A stretch of 64,000 nucleotides of DNA from Hymenobacter mucosus (GCF_900188255.1 NZ_FZNS01000003.1:558001-622000); one strand, 5' to 3'. Shown: positions 38,945 through 48,104, numbered from the stretch's first letter. Numbers and translations are program-made. Notes: generated by a model not told the origin, from the letters alone.

Positions 38945-41851
38945 GTGTCCTCTACTCTTCGCCGCTGGTTGCTGCCCACCCTCGCCTGTTTGCCTGCTTG
39001 GGTAGCGCAGGCCCAAACCATTCTGCCCACGCTCAGCCAGACGCCTGCCTCCCTGCCTTGGTATGAGGTGAAGACCCCGCATTTTCGGGTGCTGTATCCG
39101 GCGGGGTTTGGGCCCACTGCCCAACGCACGGCGCAGCGACTAGAGCAAGTATACGGTCCGGCCAGTGCCTCCCTGGAGCTGCCGCCCCGGCCTGTTTCGG
39201 TGGTGCTGCAAAGCCAGAATACCATCGGCAATGGGTTTGTAACGCTACTGCCGCGTCACTCCGAATTTTACACATCCTTCCCCCAAGACCCCTACCTCAC
39301 CGGTACTATTGATTGGCTGGACCAGCTGAGTGTGCACGAGTACCGCCACGTGGTGCAGTACGAGAAGGCCCGGCAGGGTAGTGGGCGGCTGGCGTACGCC
39401 CTGGGTGGGTACGGAGGCGTGGGGTTGCTGTCTTTGGGCGTACCCGACTGGTTTGCGGAGGGCGATGCCGTAGGTACCGAAACGGCGCTAACCCGCAGCG
39501 GCCGGGGGCGCATTCCCAACTTCGATAGTGGGCTGCGCGCCAACCTGCTGGCCGGGCGCTACTTCTCCTACAGTAAGGCAGTAGCCGGCTCCTTTCGCGA
39601 CAACGTACCCAACCACTATGTGCTAGGGTATTTTTTAACTACCCGCCTGAAGCGCACGGCTGGCCCCACCGTTTGGAGCGAAGTGCTGCGGCGCTACTAT
39701 GGTTTCCCGGCTTATCCCTTCTCGTTTTCCGATAAACTGCGCCGAACCACTAGCCTTCGGGTAGACGACCTCTACCGCCAAACCATGCAGGAACTGGACA
39801 GCACGTGGCGGGCCGAACAGAGCCGCCTGGAGCTAACGCCTGCTACCGATTTTGCCGTGCAGGCCAGCCAGCGGGTGTTTACTGAGTACCAGTACCCCCA
39901 GTACCTTTCGGATAGCACGGTGCTAGCCGTAAAAAGTGGCTTTGGCCACATCCCGCAACTAGTAACGCTGAGCCGCCGGGGAGCCGAGCGCCGCGTGCAT
40001 CAATTTGGTCTCTGGAACAATCCCGAAATGCTGTCGGTGGGTGGGGGCAAAGCCGCATGGGTTGAGTTTCGCTACGACCCAAGGTGGCGGCAGCGCGTGT
40101 ACTCCGAAGTACGAGTGCTAGACCTGCGTACGGGGCGGCTTACGCGGCCCGGCCGCCGCACCCGCTACGCCGCGGTCGTGTTGTCGCCAGATGGTAGGCA
40201 CCTGCTTGCGGCCACCACCGATACGCGCTACCACCACCGCCTAGAAGTGCTGGATGCTACAACCGGGGCCGTTGTGCGCACGTTCGCCAATCCTGATAAT
40301 TACCACTACCTCCATCCTCGTTGGGGCGCCGATGGCCGTAGCCTTGTAGCCGTGCGCCTAGAGCCAGCCGGTAAATCCTTGGTGCTGCTTGATGCGGAAA
40401 CGGGTACGGCACGGACCCTGTTGCCCGCCGCCAACGACAACCTCTCGCACCCCCAGCCCTGGGGCTCATACGTTCTGTTCAATTCCCCGCGCTCCGGCAT
40501 CGACAATGTATATGCCGTGCATATTACAACCGGGGAAGTGCGCCAAGTGACGTCGCGGCCGGTGGGTGCCTACCACGCGGCCATATCGCCCGATGGGCAA
40601 CGCCTTGCCTTCCATGAGTTCCGGGCCCAGGGTAGTCGGGTAGTAGAAACACCCCTACAACCTGCCCAGTGGCGCCCCGTTCCCGCTACGGCGGGCACCC
40701 CCGATCGGTATGCCGCTGCGCTGGCCCGGCAAGAGCCTGGAGCGGCTACCGTAGGGCCCGTATTGCCAGCTGCCCCTGATTCTACGGCCAGTCCCGCCTT
40801 TCCTGCTACCCGCTACCGACGCTTGCCCCATGCTCTCAATGCCTATAGTTGGGGGTTAGTACAAAGCCCTAGCGGCAATAGCTTGGCCTTAGGCGTGCGG
40901 GCCCAGGATGTGCTCAGCACCACGCAAGTACTGGCCGGGGCTGAGTTTGATGCCACCGAAAGAACAGGCCGCGTTTTTGCCGATGCAAGCTACCAAGGCT
41001 TGTGGCCGGTGCTGGATGTAGGCGTAGCGTATGGGCAGCGCCGTACAAGTATACCCGTGAGCAACGTGGGCTACCAGCAAGATACGTGGCAATACACTCG
41101 CCTCACGGCGGGCGCCCGTCTGCCGTTGGTGTTCACGCAGTCTCGCATGCAGCAGGCCCTAACGGTAGCGGGTTATTACCAGTTGGAGCAAGCCCACGGC
41201 TACGATCTACCGGTGCGCTATTTGTCAGAGGTGGGGCTCAATAGCCTGCACGTGCTCACGGGCAGCGTGGCGTATTCCCGTACCCTAAAACAGAGCCGCC
41301 GAGACGTGGGGCCGCGCTGGGGCCAAACCGTGAGCTTGGTGTGGCGCGGAACGCCTTTCGGTAGTGGGCTTGAAGCCGAGCAATGGGCCGCCCAAGGGAG
41401 TGTATACCTGCCGGGTGTGGGGCGCCACCACAGCATCCGGCTGCGTGGGGGCTATCAGCAGCAGGATCAAGACCAGTATCAGTTTGGGGCTGCCATCTTT
41501 TACCCCCGAGGGCTGAGCTACCTTAGCCTCGACCAGCTCACCAGTGCTAGCGCCGAATACCGCCTGCCCCTGGCCGATGTGCACTGGGAACTGGGCCGCT
41601 GGCTGTACATCCAACGCGTAAAAGGTGCCGCTTTCTACGACCATGTGTGGGGGAACAGCCAGATCCGGCGTACGCCCACCAGCCCCTTAGAAACCATCCG
41701 CCCCAGCTACTACTCCACCGGCCTCGACCTCTCCTTCGTGTTCAATCCCTTGCGCTTGCGCACGCCCTTAGAATTAGGCGTACGCACCTTCTACAATTCG
41801 CAGCGCCAGGCTTTGGATGTGCAAGGATTGGTGCTCAACGTCGGGTTCTAA
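38945..41851 (+). CDS. Gluzincin-like domain, PD40 propeller and outer-membrane barrel fusion
   Basis: A protein of about 968 residues. The frame is open from 38768 but has no ATG near a signal; I chose the GTG at 38945 because it gives a good signal peptide (SSTLRRWLLPTLACLPAWVAQAQ shortened). After it comes a peptidase-like domain with LSVHEYRHVVQYEKA, an HExxH motif, and about 50 residues on GVPDWFAEGDAVG, matching the W..EG.A third-ligand site of gluzincin metalloproteases. A TolB/PD40-like propeller follows (VVLSPDGRHLLAATTD, HPRWGADGRSLVAV, AAISPDGQRLAFHEF). The last 300 residues are barrel-like strands ending LVLNVGF with a terminal Phe. It probably sits in the outer membrane. Confidence 0.8.
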   Translation: MSSTLRRWLLPTLACLPAWVAQAQTILPTLSQTPASLPWYEVKTPHFRVLYPAGFGPTAQRTAQRLEQVYGPASASLELPPRPVSVVLQSQNTIGNGFVTLLPRHSEFYTSFPQDPYLTGTIDWLDQLSVHEYRHVVQYEKARQGSGRLAYALGGYGGVGLLSLGVPDWFAEGDAVGTETALTRSGRGRIPNFDSGLRANLLAGRYFSYSKAVAGSFRDNVPNHYVLGYFLTTRLKRTAGPTVWSEVLRRYYGFPAYPFSFSDKLRRTTSLRVDDLYRQTMQELDSTWRAEQSRLELTPATDFAVQASQRVFTEYQYPQYLSDSTVLAVKSGFGHIPQLVTLSRRGAERRVHQFGLWNNPEMLSVGGGKAAWVEFRYDPRWRQRVYSEVRVLDLRTGRLTRPGRRTRYAAVVLSPDGRHLLAATTDTRYHHRLEVLDATTGAVVRTFANPDNYHYLHPRWGADGRSLVAVRLEPAGKSLVLLDAETGTARTLLPAANDNLSHPQPWGSYVLFNSPRSGIDNVYAVHITTGEVRQVTSRPVGAYHAAISPDGQRLAFHEFRAQGSRVVETPLQPAQWRPVPATAGTPDRYAAALARQEPGAATVGPVLPAAPDSTASPAFPATRYRRLPHALNAYSWGLVQSPSGNSLALGVRAQDVLSTTQVLAGAEFDATERTGRVFADASYQGLWPVLDVGVAYGQRRTSIPVSNVGYQQDTWQYTRLTAGARLPLVFTQSRMQQALTVAGYYQLEQAHGYDLPVRYLSEVGLNSLHVLTGSVAYSRTLKQSRRDVGPRWGQTVSLVWRGTPFGSGLEAEQWAAQGSVYLPGVGRHHSIRLRGGYQQQDQDQYQFGAAIFYPRGLSYLSLDQLTSASAEYRLPLADVHWELGRWLYIQRVKGAAFYDHVWGNSQIRRTPTSPLETIRPSYYSTGLDLSFVFNPLRLRTPLELGVRTFYNSQRQALDVQGLVLNVGF

Positions 41852-41878
41852 CAAGGCTCCGTCAACCCCCTGAAAGAA

Positions 41879-41920
41879 CCGCGCCCGCCCAGTTGGTATT
41901 ATACCAATGAGCGGGCGCGG
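41879..41920. terminator. Bidirectional terminator hairpin
   Basis: 10-bp GC-rich arms (CCGCGCCCGC and complement) and an inner pairing TTGGTAT/ATACCAA in the loop. It separates the barrel-fusion gene from the convergent META lipoprotein gene. Confidence 0.75.
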
Positions 41921-41944
41921 GCTGGGTTATGGTGTGATGCGAGG

Positions 41945-42376
41945 CTACTCAGCGGCCCGGAACGTCAGCACAGGTTGGCCGTGCGTGGCATCATAGAGCT
42001 GCAGGGTACGCCCCGAGATGGTGTAGCGCGCTACTTGGGGTAGCAGCGCCAAGTAGGTGGTTTCTTGCGCCAACTCCGGGCACGTAGCTTTCGTGGATGC
42101 TTGGTTAGAAAAGTGTAGCTGCGGGGAGCCAGCTGTTAGCTCGTAGGCTCCTCCATACTGGTTGCAAGCAGCCCTACCCGAATTTCTAGCCGTGGAAGAA
42201 GGTAGCAGCAAATCGGTTTCGGAAGCAGTGGAAGCGGCCTGCCCGTTCACGTCCGTCAGTATCCAGCGCTGATCAAGCAAGTACAACGGTGCTGGCACCG
42301 GCGAGTCATCTTTCGTGCAGCTGCCTAGCAGCAATGTGGATACAAGCAGGAAACAGGAAAGAGTGGGGCGAAGCAT
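41945..42376 (-). CDS. META domain lipoprotein (first copy)
   Basis: A 143-residue protein with a lipoprotein signal (LSCFLLVSTLLLGSCTKD, lipobox LLGSC). The rest is a META/HslJ domain: LDQRWILTDVNGQ at the start, the mid-domain RAACNQYGGAYEL, STKATCPELAQET, then a final strand YTISGRTLQLYDATHGQPVLTFRA. META domains are small beta-rich modules found in HslJ heat-shock and secreted proteins; biochemical role unknown. A second, diverged copy is at 47600-48031. Both end in 'rtLqLYDa....l.fRa'. ATG at 42376. Confidence 0.88.
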   Translation of the reverse strand: MLRPTLSCFLLVSTLLLGSCTKDDSPVPAPLYLLDQRWILTDVNGQAASTASETDLLLPSSTARNSGRAACNQYGGAYELTAGSPQLHFSNQASTKATCPELAQETTYLALLPQVARYTISGRTLQLYDATHGQPVLTFRAAE

Positions 42377-42546
42377 AGCAGGGAAGAAGTAGGGCGGCGG
42401 CGAATAAGATACTTAGTAGAGAGCAAGAAGCTATAGATAGTTGCACAGGTCTATCAATACTTTGTAAGGGTATTGTAATATTAGCTTCGTAAGGTAAAGT
42501 TTACGATTTTACCTCCTCTATATAGTATCACATAACTTTATTACGG

Positions 42547-45081
42547 ATGAAATATTCTAGCCTGCGTGTGCAGCCAATAGGCCTTCTAGCTATAACCGGT
42601 CTACTAGCTCTCACCAGCTCGGCCTTTCGCGTGGCCGACACGGAACCCGTTACGCGGCTGGTGGCGCTCATGCAGAGGTTTTACGTCCAGGCTCGGCCAG
42701 AAGTCAGCTACCTCCACCTCGACCAACCTGCCTATGCCGCTGGCGAAACACTCTGGTTCAAGGCTTACGTAGTAGATGCCCAAGCCCACCGGCCTGATTC
42801 GCTAAGCAAAGTGCTGTACGTGGACATGGTGTCGCCTGAGCAGCAGATTGTTTTCCGCCGTACCCTCGCGCTACGCGGAGGGCTGAGCGAAGGTGATATT
42901 GTGCTGCCAGATACGCTCACCCAAGGAGTGTACACCCTGCGGGCCTATACTAGCTGGATGCGCAACGCTGGGCAAGAGCTGTTCTTCTCGCGCCGCGTAC
43001 CCGTATGGCAAGCTGTACCTCCAGCGGCGGGCGAAACGAATGCCTCGCGTACCGCCGCTCAAGCGCGCAAAATAGCCAAGGCCCTACAAGCCAGTGCTCA
43101 ACCTGACGTGCAGTTTTTTCCTGAGGGAGGCGACTATGTAGCAGGTCTCCAAACTATGGTAGGCGTCAAAATTGTGGACGCCACAGGGCATGGCCTCGCG
43201 TTGCGAGGCGTAGTGTTAAATGATCGGGATAAGGAAGTAACTACGTTTACTACCCCCACATTGGGCATGAGTTCCTTTACTCTCACGCCTGAGCCGGGCC
43301 GGCGATACCGGGCTCACGTGGTGCTGCCCGACGGCTCGTCGGCCGACTACCCGCTTCCCGAGGTGCAATCTACTGGCTGGGTACTAAATGTGCGCGAAAT
43401 AGGGGCTAACTACCAAGTGTATGTGCGTCATAAAGGCCCGGCAACTGGAACAACGGCGGGCGGTGAAGCCCTACGTGTGCTGGCTCACGTACGAGGGGTT
43501 CCCGTATACATCGGAGAGGGACACATCAATTCGGGCGAAACGTTTACAGCCTCCATTCCGAAGGCGAAGCTGCCAGCAGGTATCGTGCACGTTACTTTAT
43601 TTGACGCACAAGGAACAGCCCAAGCCCAGCGGTTAGCCTTCGCGCCAGAAATTCAGGGCCTGCGTGTTACGCTCCAGCCAGACAAAACAGCCTATGGACC
43701 TCGCCAAGAAGTAAAGCTTGCCGTGGAGGTGCGCACGGTCACTGGCGAACCAGTCCCTGCGGAGCTGTCATTAGCAGTAGCTAATGTGGCTGGGCTGCCG
43801 GAACTCGGTAGTAGCACTAGTACCATTCAGTCTCACTTGCTGCTGACTTCCGATTTGCGCGGCTACGTGGAAAATCCTGATTACTATTTCCGAACCAACA
43901 CAGCTGCTACTCGTCGTGCCCTCGACGACCTGTTGCTTACCCAGGGGTGGAGCCGTTTTGTCTGGAGCACCTTATTTACTGACACCTCTCCCATTGCTAC
44001 CTACGACTTTCCACAAGAGCAAGCCCTTACCATAAGCGGCCAATTAGTACGCCCCAATGGCAAGCCTGTTCCCAATGGGCCGCTTACGGTGCTTGAAAAA
44101 AAAGGGCGTAGCGTAACTGAAAGCAATGCCAATGCGGCTGGATATTTTCTGTTCACTGGTTTTACTGGGCGCGATACCGCGCAGGTACTAGTACAGGCAC
44201 GCACTGAAAAAGGTGGCAGCAACGTGTTGATTCGGCTGAATGAGTTGTGGCCGGCTCCTCAGCCGGCCTGGCCCGTGCCGTTTCTGCCTCCTGCTACCAA
44301 TCCGGCTCCTGAGGTGGCCGCTTACGGTCAACGAAGCCGCCAGCAGCAGGTACTAGAACGCCAGTACCGTCCTGATACAACCAGTGGCATTGTATTGCGC
44401 AATGTGACAATACGCGGCCATAATATTCCGGTTGAGGATTCACGCTCTATTCATGGTGTTGCTAGCAACGTACTGCGCCTACGTGAGATACCTAACGCCG
44501 CTTCGTATAACAATATATTTGAGTTGATTCAGGGTCGGGTTGCTGGCGTACAAGTGTCACGCTCTGGGGCAGGCTATCGGATGCTTATCCGTGGTATTGG
44601 GAGTGTATTAGGATCTAGCGACCCATTATATCTATTAGATGGGATACGCATTGCAGATAGTGAGGCTCTAATTAATATTCCGCCGGCAGTGATAGAGCGT
44701 GTAGAAATTCTCAAAGGTGCTAATGCTGCTATTTATGGGGTAGATGGTGCTAATGGCGTGGTGGCTGTATTCACCAAACGTGGCAGCGATACTGATTATC
44801 TGCCAGCTTTAGGAGTGGTGGTGCGACGGTTGCCTGCTTTCTACCGTACTCGCGAGTTCTACGCTCCCCGCTACGCCACCGCTACTAGCAGCAAACCCGA
44901 CCCACGCGCCACCACACTTTACTGGCAGCCAAAGGTTTCGGTGCCTGCATCAGGCCGCACTACCGTTCGCTTCTATACGGCTGACCAGGGGGGCGCTTTC
45001 CGGGCTAGTGTGGAGGGCGTGTCTGCCGGTGGGAAACCTGCTATGGGAGAGACGCAGTTACTGGTGTCGATGCAACAGTAG
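42547..45081 (+). CDS. MG2-like and TonB-plug domain envelope protein (first paralogue)
   Basis: An 844-residue exported protein. A signal-type N terminus (IGLLAITGLLALTSSAF) precedes an MG2-like beta-sandwich: VSYLHLDQPAYAAGETLWFK, AYVVDAQAHRPDSLSKV. QPDVQFFPEGGDYVAG starts a second module. Residues about 610-740 hold a TonB-dependent-receptor plug (IFELIQGRVAGVQVSRSG, SDPLYLLDGIRI, VIERVEILKGANAAIYGVDG, ANGVVAVFTKRG), but no beta-barrel follows. The protein ends with a module opening TTLYWQPKVSVPASGRTTVR. It is a clear paralogue of 49441-51972. The plug part is more AT-rich and uses rarer codons (44400-44800) than the rest. Function unknown; it may bind receptor partners or ligands at the outer membrane. 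Confidence 0.85.
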   Translation: MKYSSLRVQPIGLLAITGLLALTSSAFRVADTEPVTRLVALMQRFYVQARPEVSYLHLDQPAYAAGETLWFKAYVVDAQAHRPDSLSKVLYVDMVSPEQQIVFRRTLALRGGLSEGDIVLPDTLTQGVYTLRAYTSWMRNAGQELFFSRRVPVWQAVPPAAGETNASRTAAQARKIAKALQASAQPDVQFFPEGGDYVAGLQTMVGVKIVDATGHGLALRGVVLNDRDKEVTTFTTPTLGMSSFTLTPEPGRRYRAHVVLPDGSSADYPLPEVQSTGWVLNVREIGANYQVYVRHKGPATGTTAGGEALRVLAHVRGVPVYIGEGHINSGETFTASIPKAKLPAGIVHVTLFDAQGTAQAQRLAFAPEIQGLRVTLQPDKTAYGPRQEVKLAVEVRTVTGEPVPAELSLAVANVAGLPELGSSTSTIQSHLLLTSDLRGYVENPDYYFRTNTAATRRALDDLLLTQGWSRFVWSTLFTDTSPIATYDFPQEQALTISGQLVRPNGKPVPNGPLTVLEKKGRSVTESNANAAGYFLFTGFTGRDTAQVLVQARTEKGGSNVLIRLNELWPAPQPAWPVPFLPPATNPAPEVAAYGQRSRQQQVLERQYRPDTTSGIVLRNVTIRGHNIPVEDSRSIHGVASNVLRLREIPNAASYNNIFELIQGRVAGVQVSRSGAGYRMLIRGIGSVLGSSDPLYLLDGIRIADSEALINIPPAVIERVEILKGANAAIYGVDGANGVVAVFTKRGSDTDYLPALGVVVRRLPAFYRTREFYAPRYATATSSKPDPRATTLYWQPKVSVPASGRTTVRFYTADQGGAFRASVEGVSAGGKPAMGETQLLVSMQQ

Positions 45082-45260
45082 CTAGGTGGGCCAGGGTATG
45101 CTGTCTAGGTGCCTGTAGGAGGGAAAGGCCTTCTTACGTAGCAGATGGCAGCTATTGGTATACCCTTTCTCCTATAGGGAGAAGGAAAGACAGCTCACGA
45201 GGCAATCTTTTTTTCAGAAGCGGTGTTGGGCAGACATCGTTGAATTGCTTACCTTCTGCC

Positions 45261-45722
45261 ATGCAAGTAGTAAAGACTTCCTTCCTAACCGCCGCATGTG
45301 CCGCAAGTACTCTTCTTTCGACGCCCGCGTGGGCTGCCGGTGAGCAGCCTAGCGGAGGTACTTCGGTTACGGTAGTGGTGTCGGCCTTGGCATCTACCAG
45401 CTCTGCCGTCAAGCTTTACTTCTACAACGTGCGCGAGAAGTTTCTTACCCACGGTGGCTATGCCTTCATGCGGGTAGTAAAGCCCGCCGGGCAGTCGCAA
45501 ATTAGCTTGCCCGTAGATCTGCCCAATGGGGAATGGGCCGTGGCTATTACCCAGGACACGAACAACAACGATAAGCTCGACAAAAATATGGTGGGTATTC
45601 CCACCGAGCCATTTGCCTTCTCCAACAACGTGCGCCCCCGCCTTTCTCCGCCCGATTTTGAGGACTGTAAGTTTGTGGTGAGCGGCCCCGGCAAAGTAGT
45701 AACCATTAGCCTCACCCGGTAA
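45261..45722 (+). CDS. DUF2141 family exported protein
   Basis: A 153-residue protein with a signal peptide ending near STPAWAAG. The rest matches DUF2141: TVVVSALASTSSAVKLYFYNV, GEWAVAITQDTNNNDKLDKNMVGIPTEPFAFSNN and RLSPPDFEDCKFVV. The DTNNNDKLD loop looks able to bind calcium and is typical of the family. Function unknown, probably periplasmic. The chosen ATG at 45261 fits the signal; an in-frame TTG at 45240 is less likely. A small hairpin-like stretch (CTTTCTCCTATAGGGAGAAGG, near 45166-45185) lies in its leader. It is convergent with the OmdA-like gene, four bases apart. Confidence 0.85.
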   Translation: MQVVKTSFLTAACAASTLLSTPAWAAGEQPSGGTSVTVVVSALASTSSAVKLYFYNVREKFLTHGGYAFMRVVKPAGQSQISLPVDLPNGEWAVAITQDTNNNDKLDKNMVGIPTEPFAFSNNVRPRLSPPDFEDCKFVVSGPGKVVTISLTR

Positions 45723-45726
45723 GGCC

Positions 45727-46215
45727 TTATAGCTTGCGAAACGGATGACCACCCCGCACCAATCGTTCTAAAAGCTGCATAATGCGGGCGGTGCGTGTTT
45801 CTGTGCGTTTTGCTTCTGTTATGTGGTTTGCAACGGCTCGTTTCATACTACCCGTTAGCTTCTCGAAGCTTTCTTGCGCTTCGGGCCACGCTGCCAATCC
45901 TTCCTCTAATTCTGCAGGTAGCTCTATATACTCAGGAGTAGGATCGGGAGCGAGATGAAAACGCACGCACTGGCCTAGCTGTACTCCGGCGGTTTTGCAC
46001 AGTTCCTTATTAAGCATGAGATAACGCTCACCCGTTCGGATGGGTTGCAGGCCTAGGCGGATGGGATGGCCATTCAGTTGGCCTACTACTCGCCGTACGG
46101 CCGGTCCGCCAAGTGCTTCCACTACGGAACGAGGTACTATTGCTATGGGCATAGGCATAAAGCTGGGCCCGCCCGGCTCTAATACTGCCTCAAAGAAAAC
46201 AAGCGAATCGGGCAT
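45727..46215 (-). CDS. DUF1905/YdeI-OmdA domain protein
   Basis: A 162-residue cytosolic protein of two parts. Residues 1-90 are a DUF1905-type beta-barrel (FFEAVLEPGGPSFMPMPIA, VVGQLNGHPIRLGLQPI, VQLGQCVRFHLAPD). Residues about 95-160 are the YdeI/OmdA helical segment: LPAELEEGLAAWPEAQESFEKL, then MKRAVANHITEAKRTETRTARI. Members have been linked to protection from bacteriocins in Salmonella, but most are uncharacterised. ATG at 46215. It is 14 bases downstream of the small gene at 46230-46484, so the two are likely cotranscribed. Confidence 0.85.
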   Translation of the reverse strand: MPDSLVFFEAVLEPGGPSFMPMPIAIVPRSVVEALGGPAVRRVVGQLNGHPIRLGLQPIRTGERYLMLNKELCKTAGVQLGQCVRFHLAPDPTPEYIELPAELEEGLAAWPEAQESFEKLTGSMKRAVANHITEAKRTETRTARIMQLLERLVRGGHPFRKL

Positions 46216-46229
46216 GCGCCGGATACGGG

Positions 46230-46484
46230 TTAATCGGCTGGTGCGTCGGTAGGTGCTGGACCCTGTAGAAGCGTGCCCAGTAGGGTCTTTTCTAGCTGAC
46301 TGATAAGCGCTTCCTGGTCATCGAGGCGGCGCTGAATAGCGGCTGGTACTCGCTCTAGTTGCCCAAACAGTGCTTCTACTTCGGCAATGTACTCTAAGTG
46401 CGAGTCCATATACCACAAGGATTTTAGGCGTGAAATCACGTGAAGCAGGTCGTTATGAGGTGAGCTAGGCAGGAGAGTTGACAT
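46230..46484 (-). CDS. Small hypothetical protein upstream of the OmdA-like gene
   Basis: An 84-residue, mostly helical soluble protein: LLHVISRLKSLWYMDSHLEY, IAEVEALFGQLERVPAAIQR, RLDDQEALISQLEKTLLGTL. No family is recognised. It has a clear ATG at 46484 and sits 14 bases before the OmdA-like gene on the same strand, which supports that it is real. The helical pattern suggests a small coiled-coil or partner protein. Confidence 0.6.
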   Translation of the reverse strand: MSTLLPSSPHNDLLHVISRLKSLWYMDSHLEYIAEVEALFGQLERVPAAIQRRLDDQEALISQLEKTLLGTLLQGPAPTDAPAD

Positions 46485-46819
46485 GAGCAGCCGTGGGCTA
46501 AGTAAGGTGCAATATTGTCTAAGTTAAGTCGAATTGTTCATGGTATTGCTATACAATCGTCCACTATTTTATTGGTAGAAGCCTATGGGCGCTGCGTTAT
46601 CCTCCTTGGGGAGTAGGTAATACTGCTTTCTAGGTGATGGGCACCGGGGCGTCCTGCTCTACTCATATTCCTCTCATCAGCCGAAAAGTAGCACTTTCTG
46701 GGTAGGAGTTGCGTTGTACTACCTTCGAAAACGAGACAGGTGTATAGCTAGGCAAAACTCCGCAAACCTTTTGCCTAGCCACCAGCTTTTAGTCGCCTAC
46801 ACTTGAAACGCAACATCCC
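46485..46819. other. Intergenic region upstream of the DsbA-family gene
   Basis: A 335-base gap between divergent genes. On the plus strand TACCTTCG at 46720-46727 is one base off TAnnTTTG, and could be the -7 box for the FrnE-like gene about 90 bases on. No other structure is evident. Confidence 0.35.
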
Positions 46820-47518
46820 ATGAAAATAGAAATCTGGTCCGACATCGCGTGCCCCTTCTGCTACATCGGTAAGCGCCGCCTGGAAGCAGCACTGGCGCAG
46901 TTTCCCCATCGCAGCGATGTAAAGATTCACTGGCGTAGCTTTGAACTGGATCCTGAAGCTAATCCGCAGCCTGGTACCAACCATTACCAGCTTTTGGCTT
47001 CCAAATACGGCAAAACCGAAACCTGGGCCCACGAGATGAATGCCAACATGAAGCAGATGGCAGCCCAGGAGGGGTTGGCATTCGACTTCGACCGGTTGGT
47101 GCTAGCCAACACGTTCCGGGCTCACCGGCTGGTACACCTTGCCGACCAGCACGGCCGCCAGGACGCAGCAAAAGAGCGTCTGTTCAAAGCATATTTGGAA
47201 GAGGGCCAAGACATCAACGACGAAGCCACGCTCAGCCGTTTAGCCGATGAGCTAGGGTTGCCCGCTACCCAAGTTGAGCATTTGTTTGCTTCCGATGACT
47301 TTACGCAGCAAGTGCGCTACGACGAGTATGAGGCCCGGCAAATTGGGGTGCGCGGCGTGCCTTACTTCGTGTTCGATGATAAATACGCTGTGTCGGGTGC
47401 GCAGCCGGCCGAACTCTTCCAGGAAGTGCTGGAAAAAGTGTGGGAAGAATCGCGCCCGCAACCAGTGCAGCTTGCAGGCGGCGCGGGTGCTTCTTGCGAC
47501 ATAGATGGCAATTGTTAG
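46820..47518 (+). CDS. frnE: FrnE-like DsbA family oxidoreductase
   Basis: A 232-residue cytosolic thiol oxidoreductase of the DsbA-like 2-hydroxychromene-2-carboxylate isomerase group. The thioredoxin-fold active site is in IWSDIACPFCYIGKRRLE (CPFC). WRSFELDPEANPQPG, ANTFRAHRLVHLADQHG and the cis-Pro segment GVRGVPYFVFDDKYAVSGAQP are typical of FrnE. FrnE of Deinococcus has a second redox pair near its C terminus; here the last residues ASCDIDGNC contain two cysteines, which could play that role. There is no signal peptide. ATG at 46820. It probably acts in disulfide stress. Confidence 0.88.
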   Translation: MKIEIWSDIACPFCYIGKRRLEAALAQFPHRSDVKIHWRSFELDPEANPQPGTNHYQLLASKYGKTETWAHEMNANMKQMAAQEGLAFDFDRLVLANTFRAHRLVHLADQHGRQDAAKERLFKAYLEEGQDINDEATLSRLADELGLPATQVEHLFASDDFTQQVRYDEYEARQIGVRGVPYFVFDDKYAVSGAQPAELFQEVLEKVWEESRPQPVQLAGGAGASCDIDGNC

Positions 47519-47530
47519 CCAACTACTGAC

Positions 47531-47588
47531 AGCAGATAAACGAAACGGGCGGCCCTACCATTGGGGCTGCCCGTTTCGTTTATCTGCT
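47531..47588. terminator. Bidirectional hairpin terminator with 20-bp perfect arms
   Basis: Arms AGCAGATAAACGAAACGGGC and complement, with an 18-base loop that also pairs partly. It lies between the convergent FrnE-like and META lipoprotein genes. Confidence 0.9.
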
Positions 47589-47599
47589 ATTGGGGCAGG

Positions 47600-48031
47600 C
47601 TACTGCTGGGCCCGCAGTATAACTAGGGGGCGCAATACGTTGCTAGCATCATATAGCCGAAGCTCTTGACCGCTAAGCTCATAGCCAGCAGTACGGGGTA
47701 AGGCTTCCAGAAAGAGCGTTTCTAAGGACAAGGCTGCGCAGTTGACCTTTGTAGTAGCGAGCTTACTGATAAATAACTGGTTGCTGCGGCCCGTAGAAAA
47801 CTTGCCTTCGAAGCTATTGCAAGGGCCTAAACCGGTAATAACGTCGTTTTCAGAAAACTGCACATAGGAGCGAAATGACTCGGAGTAGCTGGAAACAGCA
47901 ATGGGGGTACTTTCTACTTGCACCAGCATCCACTTTGTATTTCGCAACGCAGGCGTAGAATCATTGTCGTCTTGGCAGCCCGATAGCGCCGCGAATCCCA
48001 AAACACACCACAATAGCACAGGTAGTCGCAT
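47600..48031 (-). CDS. META domain lipoprotein (second copy)
   Basis: A 143-residue lipoprotein (LLWCVLGFAALSGCQDD, lipobox ALSGC) with a META domain: LRNTKWMLVQVESTPI, VITGLGPCNSFEGKFS, TTKVNCAALSLETLF and YELSGQELRLYDASNVLRPL. It has the same length and layout as the copy at 41945-42376, including conserved Cys in the 'C N' and 'NC' positions, so the two are paralogues separated by about 5 kb. Function unknown. ATG at 48031. Confidence 0.88.
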   Translation of the reverse strand: MRLPVLLWCVLGFAALSGCQDDNDSTPALRNTKWMLVQVESTPIAVSSYSESFRSYVQFSENDVITGLGPCNSFEGKFSTGRSNQLFISKLATTKVNCAALSLETLFLEALPRTAGYELSGQELRLYDASNVLRPLVILRAQQ

Positions 48032-48104
48032 AGTACAGGTGAGAGCATAACGGGTGGTTACTACTATGCTGGTAGGAGCACGCTACCTCACCCAAAGGTT
48101 GCAA

